A stretch of DNA of 64,000 nucleotides from Chryseobacterium gilvum (GCF_025628965.1 NZ_JAOTEN010000002.1:62001-126000); one strand, 5' to 3'. Positions 28,876 to 39,339 are shown, counted from the first letter of the stretch. Program-made: numbers and translations. Notes: a model not told the origin generated them from the sequence alone.

Positions 28876-29145
28876 TTACCAACTGGCTTTTTTCACTCCC
28901 GGGATAAGACCGTTGTTGGCCATTTCTCTGAAAGTTACTCTTGAAAGACCGAAAGTTCTCATGTACCCTCTTGGTCTTCCTGTCAGTTTACATCTGTTGT
29001 GTAATCTTACAGGAGAAGCATTTTTTGGTAATTTCTGAAGTCCTTCGTAATCACCAGCTTCTTTCAACGCTTTTCTTTTTTCAGCGTATTTAGCTACAGT
29101 AGCTTCTCTTTTGCGCTCACGCGCTTTCATTGATTCTTTAGCCAT
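28876..29145 (-). CDS. rpsN: 30S ribosomal protein S14 (zinc-free form)
   Basis: 89 residues, the long C-minus form: no CxxC pairs are present. The C-terminal half [42 protein letters not shown] is standard. It follows rplE by 3 bases. An internal ATG ([10 protein letters not shown]) is an alternative start, but the first ATG gives the usual MAKESMKAR. Confidence 0.96.
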   Translation of the reverse strand: MAKESMKARERKREATVAKYAEKRKALKEAGDYEGLQKLPKNASPVRLHNRCKLTGRPRGYMRTFGLSRVTFREMANNGLIPGVKKASW

Positions 29146-29148
29146 TTC

Positions 29149-29700
29149 TTAGTTCTTTTTGAAAGGTAAACCGAAGTGAGTTAATAATGCTTTAGCTTCT
29201 TTATCTGTTTTTGCAGTCGTTACAAAAGTAATGTCCATCCCTTGGATTTTCTTTACTTTATCGATTACGATTTCCGGGAAGATAATTTGCTCAGTAATAC
29301 CTAAGTTATAATTACCTCTTCCGTCGAAACCATCTGCCTTGATTCCAGAAAAATCTCTAATACGTGGCAAAGCAGAAGAAGTCAATCTATCTAAGAATTC
29401 GTACATTTTCTGAGCTCTAAGCGTTACTTTAGCACCTACAGGCATCCCTTTTCTTAATTTGAAAGCAGCTTCATCCTTTTTTGAAATAGTACCTACGGCT
29501 TTTTGCCCGGTAATATTTGTAAGTTCTTCAACAGCATAATCAATGATTTTTTTATCAGCAGTAGCGTCTCCTAAACCTTGAGATAAGATAATTTTCTCAA
29601 GTCTTGGTACCTGCATTACTGATTTGTATCCGAATTCTTCCATCATTGCTGGAACAATGGTTTCGTGATATGCTTTTTTGGGTCTTGCGATATATTCCAT
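29149..29700 (-). CDS. rplE: 50S ribosomal protein L5
   Basis: 183 residues from the ATG at 29698-29700 ([13 protein letters not shown]). The open frame continues nine codons upstream, but that start would overlap rplX, whose stop lies at 29714; the shorter start matches the family. Blocks: [48 protein letters not shown] and [15 protein letters not shown]5 holds 5S rRNA and touches the P-site tRNA. Confidence 0.96.
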   Translation of the reverse strand: MEYIARPKKAYHETIVPAMMEEFGYKSVMQVPRLEKIILSQGLGDATADKKIIDYAVEELTNITGQKAVGTISKKDEAAFKLRKGMPVGAKVTLRAQKMYEFLDRLTSSALPRIRDFSGIKADGFDGRGNYNLGITEQIIFPEIVIDKVKKIQGMDITFVTTAKTDKEAKALLTHFGLPFKKN

Positions 29701-29713
29701 GTGTTGTTTAAAA

Positions 29714-30040
29714 TTATAAAGTTTCACCCGTTTTTTTGTCGATTCTTACTTTCTTATCTCCGTCGATTTTATAACCGATTTTGATAGCTTTTCCGTCTTT
29801 ACCAACTAAAGCTATATTTGAGATATGAATAGAAGCTTCCTTTTCTGTAATTCCTCCTTGAGGATTTGAAGCTGAAGGTTTAACGTGTTTTTTAACGATG
29901 TTAAGTCCTGCAACGATTACTCTAGGGTCTTTTCCTTCTTTTTTGATCACCTCAATAACTTCACCGGTTTTACCTTTGATTTCTTTTTTACCAGTGGTAA
30001 TGATGACGTTATCTCCTCTTTTTATTTTTAACTTTGACAT
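29714..30040 (-). CDS. rplX: 50S ribosomal protein L24
   Basis: 108 residues with an N-terminal KOW motif ([28 protein letters not shown]) and [33 protein letters not shown]24 starts 50S assembly. 22 bases after rplN, 13 before rplE. Confidence 0.97.
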   Translation of the reverse strand: MSKLKIKRGDNVIITTGKKEIKGKTGEVIEVIKKEGKDPRVIVAGLNIVKKHVKPSASNPQGGITEKEASIHISNIALVGKDGKAIKIGYKIDGDKKVRIDKKTGETL

Positions 30041-30062
30041 TTTCTTATAAAAATTTTAAAAA

Positions 30063-30431
30063 TTAAAGTACTTCAGGAGCTAATGAAATGATTTTCATAT
30101 ATTCTTTGTCTCTCAACTCACGAGCAACCGGTCCGAAAACACGGGTTCCTCTCATTTCTCCTCCAGCGTTTAGAAGAACACAAGCATTGTCTTCGAATTT
30201 GATGTATGAACCATCTTTTCTTCTTACTGCTTTTTTAGTTCTTACCACTACCGCTTTAGATACCTGACCTTTTTTTGCGTTTCCTGATGGTGTAGAATCT
30301 TTAATAGTAACTACGATTTTATCACCCACTGAAGCATATCTTCTTCTGGTACCACCCAGAACTCTGATTACCAGTACTTCTTTAGCACCTGTGTTATCAG
30401 CAACTTTTAATCTTGATTCTGTTTGTAACAT
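30063..30431 (-). CDS. rplN: 50S ribosomal protein L14
   Basis: 122 residues: [27 protein letters not shown], then [33 protein letters not shown] and [28 protein letters not shown]. Start and rpsQ stop overlap by one base (TAATG), a sign of translational coupling. Confidence 0.98.
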   Translation of the reverse strand: MLQTESRLKVADNTGAKEVLVIRVLGGTRRRYASVGDKIVVTIKDSTPSGNAKKGQVSKAVVVRTKKAVRRKDGSYIKFEDNACVLLNAGGEMRGTRVFGPVARELRDKEYMKIISLAPEVL

Positions 30432-30685
30432 TACTTAGCTTTTTCAATGATTCTTACTAATCTCCATCTTTTACTCTTGCTTAAAGGTCTCGTTTCTTGG
30501 ATAAGAACTGTATCACCTTCCGTGCATTCGTTGTTTTCGTCGTGTGCGGTATATTTTTTCGTTTTTAATACGAATTTACCGTACATCGGGTGTTTCACTC
30601 TGGTCGTCTCACTTACAACAATGGTCTTTTCCATTTTATTGCTGGAAACTATTCCGATTCTTTCTTTTCTTAAGTTTCTTTCCAT
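30431..30685 (-). CDS. rpsQ: 30S ribosomal protein S17
   Basis: 84 residues, one OB fold: [47 protein letters not shown] and [19 protein letters not shown] are typical. S17 binds 16S rRNA early in assembly. Overlaps the next start codon by one base. Confidence 0.98.
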   Translation of the reverse strand: MERNLRKERIGIVSSNKMEKTIVVSETTRVKHPMYGKFVLKTKKYTAHDENNECTEGDTVLIQETRPLSKSKRWRLVRIIEKAK

Positions 30686-30699
30686 AATGTATGAAAATC

Positions 30700-30888
30700 T
30701 TATTGTTGTTTAGTGGTTAACTCTGTGTGTAGTCTTGCGATTGTCTTTCTCAAATCTCTGATTTGGATTGGATTTTCAAGCGGACTGATTTTGTGAGCCA
30801 ATTTCATTTTGGTGAATTCAGCTTTAGCCTCAGCCAATTTTGCCTGAATATCTTCAGCGCTTAGATTTTTAATTTCAGCTTTTTTCAT
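30700..30888 (-). CDS. rpmC: 50S ribosomal protein L29
   Basis: 62 residues, two helices: [22 protein letters not shown] and [20 protein letters not shown]29 lies at the exit tunnel next to L23 and helps dock SRP and trigger factor. Between rplP (11 bases) and rpsQ (14 bases). Confidence 0.97.
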   Translation of the reverse strand: MKKAEIKNLSAEDIQAKLAEAKAEFTKMKLAHKISPLENPIQIRDLRKTIARLHTELTTKQQ

Positions 30889-30899
30889 TGTTTCAGAGA

Positions 30900-31325
30900 T
30901 TAAAGAGGTTTAACAAAATCGTTTGCGACTACAAATTTGGTCACTACCGGTAATTTCTGTGCAGCAAGTCTTAAAGCTTCTTTAGCGATCTCGTAAGATA
31001 CTCCTCCGACTTCGAACATAATTTTACCTGGTTTTACTACAGCTACCCAATATTCTACAGCACCTTTACCTTTACCCATCCTTACTTCGGCTGGTTTTTT
31101 GGTAATCGGCTTATCCGGGAATATTTTGATCCATAGCTGACCTTCTCTTTTCATATATCTTGTCGCAGCGATACGAGCAGCTTCGATCTGTCTAGCAGTA
31201 ATCCAAGCACCTTCTGTAGCTTTGATTCCGAAAGTTCCGTAAGCGAGTTGATTACCTCTCTGAGCAATCCCCTTCATCTTCATCTTATGAACTCTACGGA
31301 ATTTGGTTCTTTTTGGTTGTAACAT
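30900..31325 (-). CDS. rplP: 50S ribosomal protein L16
   Basis: 141 residues: [53 protein letters not shown], and [18 protein letters not shown]. The arginine in the GKGKGxxxYW region, which is hydroxylated in some bacteria by YcfD, is not at an obvious position here. Follows rpsC after a 78-base AT-rich spacer. Confidence 0.97.
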   Translation of the reverse strand: MLQPKRTKFRRVHKMKMKGIAQRGNQLAYGTFGIKATEGAWITARQIEAARIAATRYMKREGQLWIKIFPDKPITKKPAEVRMGKGKGAVEYWVAVVKPGKIMFEVGGVSYEIAKEALRLAAQKLPVVTKFVVANDFVKPL

Positions 31326-31403
31326 AATTTCTTAAATTTTAGATTTTAGAATTTAGATTTTAAAAAAGTAACGGTCATTTAAAAACTATCCTCTAAAATT
31401 TTA

Positions 31404-32150
31404 TTAATTATTTTTTTTATCTCTTGAAGGTCTTCTGTTATCTCTGTCTCCTCCTCTGTTATTGTTTCCACCACCTGAAGGACCACCTTTCTTCTGCTGT
31501 CCTACCAATGGAGAAAGATCTCTTCTACCGTATACTTCTCCTTTCATGATCCAAACTTTAACTCCTAACTTACCGTATTGAGTTAATGCTTCACCGATAT
31601 GATAATCGATATCTGCTCTGAAAGTTGACAATGGAATTCTTCCGTCTTTGAAAGACTCAGATCTTGCCATTTCAGCACCGTTTAATCTACCGGAGATCTG
31701 AACTTTGATCCCTTCTGCACCCATTCTCATGGTAGAAGCGATCGCCATTTTTACAGCTCTTCTGTAAGAAATACGGTTTTCGATCTGCTTTGCAATGCTG
31801 TCTGCAACTAATACGGCGTCAAGCTCAGGTCTTTTGATTTCGAAAATATTGATTTGAATATCCTTTTTTGTAAGTTTCTTCAATTCTTCTTTTAACTTGT
31901 CAACTTCCTGACCTCCTTTACCGATGATTAATCCCGGTCTAGCGGTCGTAATAGTTACTGTAACTAATTTTAAAGTTCTTTCAATATAAATTTTTGAAAT
32001 ACCTCCTTTAGATAGTCTTGCTTCAAGGTATCTTCTGATTTTGTAGTCTTCAGCGATTCTGTCTCCATAATCGTTTCCGCCAAACCAGTTAGAATCCCAT
32101 CCTCTGATGATTCCTAATCTGTTACCAATTGGATTTGTCTTCTGTCCCAT
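31404..32150 (-). CDS. rpsC: 30S ribosomal protein S3
   Basis: 248 residues. The KH domain ([24 protein letters not shown]) and C-domain ([17 protein letters not shown]) are normal. The tail after about residue 215 ([19 protein letters not shown]) is Gly/Asn/Arg-rich and disordered; S3 tails vary between phyla. S3 forms part of the mRNA entry channel. Confidence 0.98.
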   Translation of the reverse strand: MGQKTNPIGNRLGIIRGWDSNWFGGNDYGDRIAEDYKIRRYLEARLSKGGISKIYIERTLKLVTVTITTARPGLIIGKGGQEVDKLKEELKKLTKKDIQINIFEIKRPELDAVLVADSIAKQIENRISYRRAVKMAIASTMRMGAEGIKVQISGRLNGAEMARSESFKDGRIPLSTFRADIDYHIGEALTQYGKLGVKVWIMKGEVYGRRDLSPLVGQQKKGGPSGGGNNNRGGDRDNRRPSRDKKNN

Positions 32151-32157
32151 ACCTTGA

Positions 32158-32556
32158 TTAATTTTCTTTTGTACCTAAGATGAGTGTAATGTGGTTTGAT
32201 CTTTTTCTGATTCTGTACCCTCTACCTTGCGGAGCCGGTCTCAGTCTCTTCAATTGTCTTGCACTGTCTACAAAAATTTCTTTAACGATAAGATTCGCTT
32301 CTTCGATATCAGCACCTTCGTTCTTTGACTGCCAGTTGGCCATCGCAGAAAGCAATACTTTCTCTAATTTGTTTGAAGCGTCTTTCTTTGAATATTTAAG
32401 GATGCTTAAAGCTTTGTCAACTTCTACCCCTCTGATGATATCAGCAACTAATCTCATCTTTCTCGGAGAAGAAGGGCAATCGTTATGTAATGCTTTTACT
32501 ACATCTTGATTTGTTAATTTACGTGCTAATGCACTTTCTCTTTTTCTTGATCCCAT
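32158..32556 (-). CDS. rplV: 50S ribosomal protein L22
   Basis: 132 residues: [47 protein letters not shown] and the C-terminal hook [27 protein letters not shown] that lines the exit tunnel. The tunnel loop looks wild type (macrolide-resistance deletions occur there). Two bases after rpsS. Confidence 0.98.
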   Translation of the reverse strand: MGSRKRESALARKLTNQDVVKALHNDCPSSPRKMRLVADIIRGVEVDKALSILKYSKKDASNKLEKVLLSAMANWQSKNEGADIEEANLIVKEIFVDSARQLKRLRPAPQGRGYRIRKRSNHITLILGTKEN

Positions 32557-32558
32557 GA

Positions 32559-32837
32559 TTATCTACTTCCTTTGTTTTTATTACCACCATGACCTCTGAA
32601 AGATCTTGTTGGAGAAAATTCGCCTAACTTGTGACCTACCATGTTTTCTGTAACGTAAACCGGGATAAATGATTTCCCGTTGTGTACAGCGATAGTTTGT
32701 CCTACGAAGTCCGGAGAGATCATCGATGCTCTAGACCAAGTTTTGATAACTGTCTTCTTACCAGACTCTATGTTTGTCTGAACCTTCTTATCTAAAGTAT
32801 GATGAATGAATGGTCCTTTTTTAAGTGATCTTGCCAT
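32559..32837 (-). CDS. rpsS: 30S ribosomal protein S19
   Basis: 92 residues: [65 protein letters not shown]. All standard; located in the 30S head. Two bases from both neighbours' ends (rplB, rplV). Confidence 0.98.
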   Translation of the reverse strand: MARSLKKGPFIHHTLDKKVQTNIESGKKTVIKTWSRASMISPDFVGQTIAVHNGKSFIPVYVTENMVGHKLGEFSPTRSFRGHGGNKNKGSR

Positions 32838-32839
32838 AA

Positions 32840-33661
32840 TTATTTTCTTTTAGATATGATATGACGGTTAGACGCTTTATTTTTCTTTCTGGTTTTGTAT
32901 CCTTTAGCCGGCATACCGTTTCTAGATCTTGGGTGACCTCCAGAAGAACGACCTTCACCACCTCCCATTGGGTGATCTACAGGGTTCATTACTACTGGTC
33001 TTGTTCTAGGTCTTCTTCCTAACCATCTGCTTCTACCTGCTTTACCAGATACTGTTAATTGGTGATCTGAGTTGGAAACCGATCCGATCATTGCATAACA
33101 TTCAGTAAGGATCATTCTGGATTCTCCTGAAGGCAATTTGATGATCGCATATTTTCCGTCTCTTGACGTTAACTGCGCTGAAGAACCTGCGCTTCTTGCT
33201 AAAATCGCCCCTTGACCAGGTTTCATTTCAACACAAGAAATTACAGTACCCAATGGAATGTTTTTCAATTTCATTGCGTTTCCTACGTTCGGCTCTACGC
33301 TTTCACCAGAAATAATTTTTTGATCAACTTTGATTCCGTTTGGAGCGATGATGTATCTCTTCTCTCCGTCTGCATACTCTACTAAAGCGATGAAAGCAGT
33401 TCTGTTCGGATCATATTCTACAGTTTTTACCGTTGCTTCAACATCATGTTTGTTTCTTTTGAAGTCGATAATTCTGTATTTCTTTTTGTGTCCACCTCCG
33501 GTGTAACGCATGGTCATTTTACCAGTTTGGTTACGTCCACCTGACTTACTAATACCAACGGTTAGAGATTTCTCTGGTTTGTTGGTAGTAATTTCCTCAA
33601 AATTGTTTACAATTCTGAATCTCTGTCCTGGGGTGATAGGTTTTAATTTTCTAACAGACAT
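32840..33661 (-). CDS. rplB: 50S ribosomal protein L2
   Basis: 273 residues. The conserved peptidyl-transferase-proximal signature [26 protein letters not shown] is intact with its histidine. N-terminal [21 protein letters not shown] is typical. L2 is needed for subunit joining and tRNA binding. Confidence 0.98.
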   Translation of the reverse strand: MSVRKLKPITPGQRFRIVNNFEEITTNKPEKSLTVGISKSGGRNQTGKMTMRYTGGGHKKKYRIIDFKRNKHDVEATVKTVEYDPNRTAFIALVEYADGEKRYIIAPNGIKVDQKIISGESVEPNVGNAMKLKNIPLGTVISCVEMKPGQGAILARSAGSSAQLTSRDGKYAIIKLPSGESRMILTECYAMIGSVSNSDHQLTVSGKAGRSRWLGRRPRTRPVVMNPVDHPMGGGEGRSSGGHPRSRNGMPAKGYKTRKKNKASNRHIISKRK

Positions 33662-33683
33662 TACTATTATTTATAATTAATAA

Positions 33684-33974
33684 TTAATTTACAGCAAAAA
33701 TGTCGATTACTTCTCCTTCAGCAAGAGTGATAACCGCCTTTTTCAATTTGTTTGTCTTTCCTACTTGAAGACCTTTTTTAGTGTATTTTGAAGAAACTTT
33801 AGGCGCATAAATCATGGTTCTAACGTCTGCTACTTTCACACCATAAGCCTGCTCTATCGCATTTTTAATCTGGATTTTATTCGCCTTAGGTTGTACTAAG
33901 AAAGAATAAGCCCCTCTTAAATCTGTAAGATAGTTTGCTTTTTCTGAAATAACGGGTTTAATAATTAGTGACAT
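33684..33974 (-). CDS. rplW: 50S ribosomal protein L23
   Basis: 96 residues: LIIKPVISEKANYLTDLRGAYSFLVQPKANKIQIKNAIEQAYGVKVADVRTMIY. L23 marks the tunnel exit and binds trigger factor. Three bases after rplD. Confidence 0.98.
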   Translation of the reverse strand: MSLIIKPVISEKANYLTDLRGAYSFLVQPKANKIQIKNAIEQAYGVKVADVRTMIYAPKVSSKYTKKGLQVGKTNKLKKAVITLAEGEVIDIFAVN

Positions 33975-33977
33975 GAT

Positions 33978-34607
33978 TTATTTCTTTAAATTTTCCTGGA
34001 ATTTTTCTACGGCACCTTCTAAGAAAACGATCTCACCTGCGTTGATTAAGTCATAAGAAGAAATTTCGTTGAATTTCATCACTTTAGTCTTCGGTAAGTT
34101 TCTTGAAGATAAATATACATTCTTGTTTGTATCAGGAAGGATGAATAAAGACTTCTTATCGTTCAATGCCAATGCATTTAAGATCGTGATGAAATCTTTA
34201 GTTTTAGGAGCAGCAATGCTCAAACCTTCTACAATTCTAATGCTGTTGTCTTTCATTTTCTGAGAAAGAACAGATTTTTTTGCTAATCTCTTAAGCGCTT
34301 TGTTCAATTTGAACCTGTAGTCTCTTGGTTTCGGACCGAATACTCTACCTCCACCTCTGAACGTTGGAGATTTAATATCACCGTATCTTGCAGATCCAGA
34401 TCCTTTTTGCTTCTTAAGTTTTTTCGTAGAAGCGGTAATTTCGCTTCTTTCTTTTGATTTATGAGTTCCTTGTCTCTGAGCGGCAAGGTACTGTTTTACT
34501 TCTAAGTAAACCGCGTGCTTATTTGGCTCAATACCGAATACAGATTCGTCTAGAGTTACTTTTTTTCCGGTTTCTTTTCCTGATGTATTTAATACTACTA
34601 GTTCCAT
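33978..34607 (-). CDS. rplD: 50S ribosomal protein L4
   Basis: 209 residues. The extended tunnel loop ([51 protein letters not shown]) is complete and looks wild type. Its start overlaps the rplC end by 10 bases (ATGGAACTAG), so the two are translationally coupled. In E. coli L4 represses the S10 operon; no equivalent leader is apparent. Confidence 0.98.
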   Translation of the reverse strand: MELVVLNTSGKETGKKVTLDESVFGIEPNKHAVYLEVKQYLAAQRQGTHKSKERSEITASTKKLKKQKGSGSARYGDIKSPTFRGGGRVFGPKPRDYRFKLNKALKRLAKKSVLSQKMKDNSIRIVEGLSIAAPKTKDFITILNALALNDKKSLFILPDTNKNVYLSSRNLPKTKVMKFNEISSYDLINAGEIVFLEGAVEKFQENLKK

Positions 34608-35224
34608 TTTCTGATAATTACATAAGAATTTTTAGCTCCCGGAACAGCACCTTTTACTACTAAAAGATTTTGTTCTTGATCCACTTTTAATACCTGAAGG
34701 TTTTGTACAGTTACCTGCTTACCTCCCATTCTACCCGCCATTCTCATTCCTTTGAATACTCTTGAAGGATCCGATCCCGCACCGATAGAACCTGGAGCTC
34801 TTAATCTGTTGTGCTGACCGTGAGTGGCTTGCATTACACCTCCAAAGCCGTGTCTTTTAACAACACCCTGGAAACCTTTACCTTTAGAAGTCCCTGTTAC
34901 GTCAACAAATTCACCTTCAGCAAATAAGTTTACTTTTACTTCATCTCCTACGCTTACCGTATCAACGAATTCTCTGTAGAATTCTACCAACTTAGCTTTA
35001 GGAGCAGAACCAGCCTTTTTGAAATGGCCGGCTAACGCTTTACCAACGTTCTTTTCACTCTTGTCATCGAAACCTAACTGAACAGATTTGTATCCGTCGT
35101 TTTCAATGGTTCTGACCTGTAAAACCGAGCAAGGACCTGCTTGAATAACTGTACAAGGAATGTTTTTCCCGTCTTCGTTAAACAAAGATGTCATACCGAT
35201 TTTTTTACCAATAATACCTGACAT
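34598..35224 (-). CDS. rplC: 50S ribosomal protein L3
   Basis: 208 residues: [32 protein letters not shown], the central [22 protein letters not shown] and [32 protein letters not shown] with the glutamine methylated in E. coli. It is the first gene of the long S10-spc-alpha operon here; in many relatives rpsJ and the str genes precede it directly, but here they are 8 kb away. Confidence 0.98.
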   Translation of the reverse strand: MSGIIGKKIGMTSLFNEDGKNIPCTVIQAGPCSVLQVRTIENDGYKSVQLGFDDKSEKNVGKALAGHFKKAGSAPKAKLVEFYREFVDTVSVGDEVKVNLFAEGEFVDVTGTSKGKGFQGVVKRHGFGGVMQATHGQHNRLRAPGSIGAGSDPSRVFKGMRMAGRMGGKQVTVQNLQVLKVDQEQNLLVVKGAVPGAKNSYVIIRKWN

Positions 35225-35329
35225 TATTTATATAATATGTTATAAAATTTTCTTGTATTGAATTTCATTTTAAAATATCATGAGTAATTTCTAAGTTTGA
35301 ATTAGGCATACTTCTTTCCTAAAATGAGT

Positions 35330-35363
35330 GTGCAAATGTATGAATAATTTTCAAAATGACAAA
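35330..35363 (-). promoter_or_regulatory. Promoter of the S10-spc-alpha operon (rplC)
   Basis: -7 TACATTTG (35333-35340) and -33 TTG (35360-35362) on the minus strand. The 33-base block 35330-35362 matches the rpsL promoter (46660-46692) at 28 positions. The leader to rplC is about 100 bases. Confidence 0.75.
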
Positions 35364-35443
35364 TGTTTACTGCAAAATATTTTGATTTTTAACCGTTTAG
35401 CAGATTCGGTAAAATTTCGGAAGCCGTTTCGTCATATTATTTC

Positions 35444-35451
35444 TATTTTTG
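35444..35451 (+). promoter_or_regulatory. -7 element of the lipoprotein/TPR operon promoter
   Basis: TATTTTTG; leader of about 67 bases to the first possible start at 35523. Divergent from the rplC promoter. Confidence 0.45.
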
Positions 35452-35522
35452 ATAATAAGAAAAACAACCCTACTTGTCATCGTATGTAAAATTTGATTGA
35501 ACGAAAATCAATTTAAACAGAA

Positions 35523-36533
35523 ATGAAATCTACCTCTGAAAACAATTTATCAATGAAAATCTTTCCGTTCTTCATTTTTCTGTTGCTCCTCATCTCTTGC
35601 AAAAAACAGGAAAAACATCCGTATACTTTTTATTATTGGAAAACCAATCTCCGCCTTGACGAAACCGAAAGAAAAACGCTTTCCCGATCTACCTCACCGT
35701 ATTTATATATCCGCTTTTTCGATATCGATAAAGTAGGCGGAAAATTTCAGCCGGTTGCGGTACTTACCAAAGACAAAAATTTCACCACACAAAAACAGAT
35801 CGTTCCAACCGTTTTTGTCACCAACCAGACTTTTCTTCACATCAAAGCAAACGAAATTGATTTTCTTGCCAAAAGCATTTATAAACTCATCAGTAAAAAA
35901 ACTAATGAGTATCATCTCAAAACTAATAATGAAATACAAATTGACTGTGATTGGAATTCTGGGACGAAAGACGATTACTTTGCATTTTTAAAAAAGCTGC
36001 AGAAAATATCCGGAAAGGAGGTCTCCTGTACCTTGCGGCTTCATCAGGTAAAAGATAAAAACCTCATGGGAATTCCACCGGTAAAAAAAGTATATCTTAT
36101 GTGCTATTCTACTTCTTCGCCTCTGGAAAATTCAGGTCATAATTCTATTCTTGATCTTAATGTTATGAAAAGTTATTTGTCCGGATTAGAAACCTATCCT
36201 ATCCAAAATATAGAAGTTGCATTGCCCATTTATTCCTGGGGAATCGTCACCAACCATCTGGGAAAGCATAAACTGATCAATGCATTATCTGAAAAAGATC
36301 TCAAAAATCCTGATTTCAGGAAAATCTCAGACCATGAAATTCTCATTCTTAAAGATGGCTTTTATTTTGGGAACTTTCTAAATAAAGGTTTTAAAATAAA
36401 GATTGAAGAAATATCTGCAGAGCAGCTGCGGGAAGCACTACAATTCTTAGACACAAAAATGGATCATTACAGCATTATATATTATCAATTAGACCATAAA
36501 TTTGTGGAAGGACGAAATTTTAATTATTTTTAA
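35523..36533 (+). CDS. Hypothetical lipoprotein, DUF3142-like barrel
   Basis: 336 residues; an internal ATG at 35553 gives the more compact signal peptide MKIFPFFIFLLLLISC and may be the true start. The cysteine after LLIS (C26 of the longer form) fits a lipobox. The block EIQIDCDWNSGTKDDYFAFLKKL (about 136-158) followed by VKKVYLMCYSTS and IEVALPIYSWG resembles the iDfDA...FYrallrelR pattern of DUF3142, a TIM-barrel-like family related to glycosidase folds. That is a by-eye resemblance, not a proven match. The next gene follows after 38 bases and encodes a large TPR-like exported protein; the two probably form an operon. Function unknown. Confidence 0.65.
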   Translation: MKSTSENNLSMKIFPFFIFLLLLISCKKQEKHPYTFYYWKTNLRLDETERKTLSRSTSPYLYIRFFDIDKVGGKFQPVAVLTKDKNFTTQKQIVPTVFVTNQTFLHIKANEIDFLAKSIYKLISKKTNEYHLKTNNEIQIDCDWNSGTKDDYFAFLKKLQKISGKEVSCTLRLHQVKDKNLMGIPPVKKVYLMCYSTSSPLENSGHNSILDLNVMKSYLSGLETYPIQNIEVALPIYSWGIVTNHLGKHKLINALSEKDLKNPDFRKISDHEILILKDGFYFGNFLNKGFKIKIEEISAEQLREALQFLDTKMDHYSIIYYQLDHKFVEGRNFNYF

Positions 36534-36571
36534 TACCGCTATCCCGACACCATTATCCAAAACTAAACAAT

Positions 36572-39274
36572 ATGAAAAAGTATATTCTTTCAATTGCCGC
36601 TGCTGCGCTTTTGTACACCAATGCAGAAGCTTGCGCATGGGCAGATCCTGATTATGATTACTTTAATCTTTTTACACAAAGCATCATTAAAGATAAATCT
36701 TACCTGCCGTTTCTTCATAATTACGGTTCAAGATTTTATACTGACTATAAAACATTTCAGATTCCCGACGAGAATATCGATTCGTGGAGAAAATTTTTTA
36801 ACAATAAGCTGAATTATTCTGAGACTTACTTTTTGGTCAATAAATTATCAATCAATGATCTCAATGATTTTAAAAAGGGAAACGGCAATACATCCCTATT
36901 AAAAAAATTAGGTTCTGGATCTTACCAAAAATACCGTGAGGGGATCGATTATCTCATTGAGGCAAAATATCTTGAGCCTTACATGAAAATCAATTATGTG
37001 GAAACGGCCGATTCTTTTTATTACAGGGAAAACGAAAATGACAAAAATGCGACACAATTAGATTACAATAAAACAGTTTCTGCATTAACGTCCTTATACA
37101 ACGCCGCCAAAAACCCGGAAATCAAACAACGCTATGGTTTCCAGCTGGTGCGTTTCAATCATTATACCAGAAACTATGATGCCGCGCTTCAGGCTTTTAA
37201 AACGTATGTTCAGCCTATTTCCCTGAAAGGCGCTGCATATTATATGGCACTGGATCAATTGGCGGGCGCGCAACGAGGTTTGGATATGAGCAGCGAAGCC
37301 AACTGGAACTTTTTTCAGGTATTTAAAAACAGCAAAAGCAGAAAAGAGTCTGCTTTTGTATCTATGAAACTTTCGGATAGTGCTTCTTTCAACAATATTC
37401 TGAAACGATCAGCCACGAATGATGAAAAGAATATGGCTTATTTTCTTCTTGGATATGAAGATTTCACAAATCCGATTCCCATGATGGAAAAAATGTATGA
37501 CATTGATCCTAAATCGGAAATCCTGAAAGTCATGGCAGCAAGAAGCATCAATGAGCTGGAAAGAAGCTATCTTCCTACTTATTATTATGAGTCAAAAGAT
37601 GCGGATAATACGATAAAAGAAAAATCTGAAACCACTTCTGTAGCTCCCGAAGCCAAGCCGAAAGAACTCAGTTTCTGGCAAAAAATTGTGCGGTTTTTTA
37701 AAAACCTTTTCAGTTCAAAATCAGACAAAGCTAAGCAAGGAGATCAAAGCAGCCAGAGCGATGATGAGTTGCTGGAAAACCCAAACAGAATCCCTTTTTA
37801 CACAAAAAATCCAAACTATTATTCAGATAATGAAAATCAAAAAGACTTTCTAAACGATCTGGAGCAATTTACTGAAAAAACCAAAGAAAAATCTGACGAT
37901 GAATATTGGCAGATTGCAGATGCGTACTTAAAATTTTTAAAGAAAGATTATGATGCAAGTACTGAAATTTTAGAAGACATCAAAACTACTAATCCCGAAT
38001 ATCTTGAAGAAATAAAAAGGATGAAAGTGCTAAATGATATTGTTTCGCAACCTAAAATTACTGCAGAATATGAAGATCATCTGATAAAAGACTACGCTGA
38101 TTATTTTATCGAAAAGAAAATAGAGAAAGATAGTACCAACCAAGAAGAATATGATGAATATGGAACTCCGCCATCTACCGCATCATTTTTGAAGGATGTC
38201 TTGGCAAACCGTTATTTTTTACAGGGAGAAGACGGAAAATCTTTCTTAATGAATAATAAACTTTCTGATCTGCAGTACAATCCTAACTCTACCTTGGTAA
38301 AAAGCGTTGAAGATTTTTACAGAAAGCCCGATAAAACACAATTTGAGCAGCAGATCATTGCCAAAAACATGGATAATGTAGGAAATATTGATGCGTTTTT
38401 CAATGTCATCTACGGCGACCGCGCCATGAGACTGGCAGATTTTGAAAAGGCTAAATCTTATTATCAAAAAGCACAGAATTTCTCCGGAATTCCGCGTGAT
38501 AATTATGAAACCTATAATCCAACAACAGGACAGTATGAAAAACTGGTCTATACCGGGCAAAACTATGATGGATATCACAATATTCCGGATCTGGTTTTCG
38601 GGCATAATGTCTGGGAAAGTTTTGGCAGTGCAGATAATGAAAGCATGAAAGCTGAAGGTTATTCAGCGTTTCCTTTCATTAAAGCGACTATGAACAAACT
38701 TGAACTGGCAGATGCGCTCATCCAGCTGAAAAAAACAGGATACGGAAAGGATCAGAAAGCAGCCGAAGCCAATCAGCTCATCGGAAATGTATTGTACAAC
38801 ACTTCAATTTTAGGCTATTACCGACAGCTTTTTGTGATGGATGTTGACAACAGCAACGGCGGAAAATATGACTTCTGGAGTACCGACAGGAAGACTCCTT
38901 ATCAGTATTATTATAAAAACTTTACATACACCACCTATATTGAACCTGATAATTTTGATCTCGCTTTACAGTATTATAAAAAGTCGCTTGATTTTTCTAC
39001 TGACAGAGAACAAAAAGCCAGGGTACTTTTTCAGATGGCAAGCGCCGAACAGGGAAAATATTATCAATACGAAGCTAAAAACCAGCCGCAAACCAATTAT
39101 GATGATCCTCAATGGTCTGAAAAGAATGATGCTTATCAGAAAAAGTTATCCGATCTTAAAAATCAAAAATACAGAATATATTTTACGCAGCTAAAATCTC
39201 AATATTCTGATACTGAAACGGCGAGAACTCTTTTGGGAAGCTGTTCGTATTTTGATTATTTTATGAAAAGATAA
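36572..39274 (+). CDS. Large exported TPR-like hypothetical protein
   Basis: 900 residues. A short signal peptide (MKKYILSIAAAALLYTNAEA) is followed by CAWADPDYDYFNLF. Most of the protein is alpha-helical with TPR-like pairs, for example FNHYTRNYDAALQAFKTYV, ADFEKAKSYYQKAQNF and PDNFDLALQYYKKSLDF. Around residue 370 a basic amphipathic segment (LSFWQKIVRFFKNLFSS) may bind the membrane. The cysteine at 21 directly after the signal could instead make it a lipoprotein (AEAC). No enzymatic motif is visible. It is second in the operon with the DUF3142-like lipoprotein, which suggests that they work together at the cell surface or in the periplasm. I do not recognise a named family. Confidence 0.7.
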   Translation: MKKYILSIAAAALLYTNAEACAWADPDYDYFNLFTQSIIKDKSYLPFLHNYGSRFYTDYKTFQIPDENIDSWRKFFNNKLNYSETYFLVNKLSINDLNDFKKGNGNTSLLKKLGSGSYQKYREGIDYLIEAKYLEPYMKINYVETADSFYYRENENDKNATQLDYNKTVSALTSLYNAAKNPEIKQRYGFQLVRFNHYTRNYDAALQAFKTYVQPISLKGAAYYMALDQLAGAQRGLDMSSEANWNFFQVFKNSKSRKESAFVSMKLSDSASFNNILKRSATNDEKNMAYFLLGYEDFTNPIPMMEKMYDIDPKSEILKVMAARSINELERSYLPTYYYESKDADNTIKEKSETTSVAPEAKPKELSFWQKIVRFFKNLFSSKSDKAKQGDQSSQSDDELLENPNRIPFYTKNPNYYSDNENQKDFLNDLEQFTEKTKEKSDDEYWQIADAYLKFLKKDYDASTEILEDIKTTNPEYLEEIKRMKVLNDIVSQPKITAEYEDHLIKDYADYFIEKKIEKDSTNQEEYDEYGTPPSTASFLKDVLANRYFLQGEDGKSFLMNNKLSDLQYNPNSTLVKSVEDFYRKPDKTQFEQQIIAKNMDNVGNIDAFFNVIYGDRAMRLADFEKAKSYYQKAQNFSGIPRDNYETYNPTTGQYEKLVYTGQNYDGYHNIPDLVFGHNVWESFGSADNESMKAEGYSAFPFIKATMNKLELADALIQLKKTGYGKDQKAAEANQLIGNVLYNTSILGYYRQLFVMDVDNSNGGKYDFWSTDRKTPYQYYYKNFTYTTYIEPDNFDLALQYYKKSLDFSTDREQKARVLFQMASAEQGKYYQYEAKNQPQTNYDDPQWSEKNDAYQKKLSDLKNQKYRIYFTQLKSQYSDTETARTLLGSCSYFDYFMKR

Positions 39275-39287
39275 TCCAGTTTTATAC

Positions 39288-39319
39288 AAAAAACCCTCTG
39301 ACAAGTCAGAGGGTTTTTT
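39288..39319. terminator. Bidirectional terminator between convergent genes
   Basis: Perfect 15-bp inverted repeat (39288-39302 with 39305-39319) ending in A6 and T6. It ends both the TPR-like gene and, on the other strand, the metalloprotease gene. Confidence 0.9.
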
Positions 39320-39339
39320 GTAAGTATATATTAAAAATA

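Noticed and set aside
38246..38605. Open frame of 119 codons on the minus strand
   Set aside because: Antisense inside the 900-codon TPR-like gene, which has consistent codon use and a signal peptide; the antisense frame has neither.
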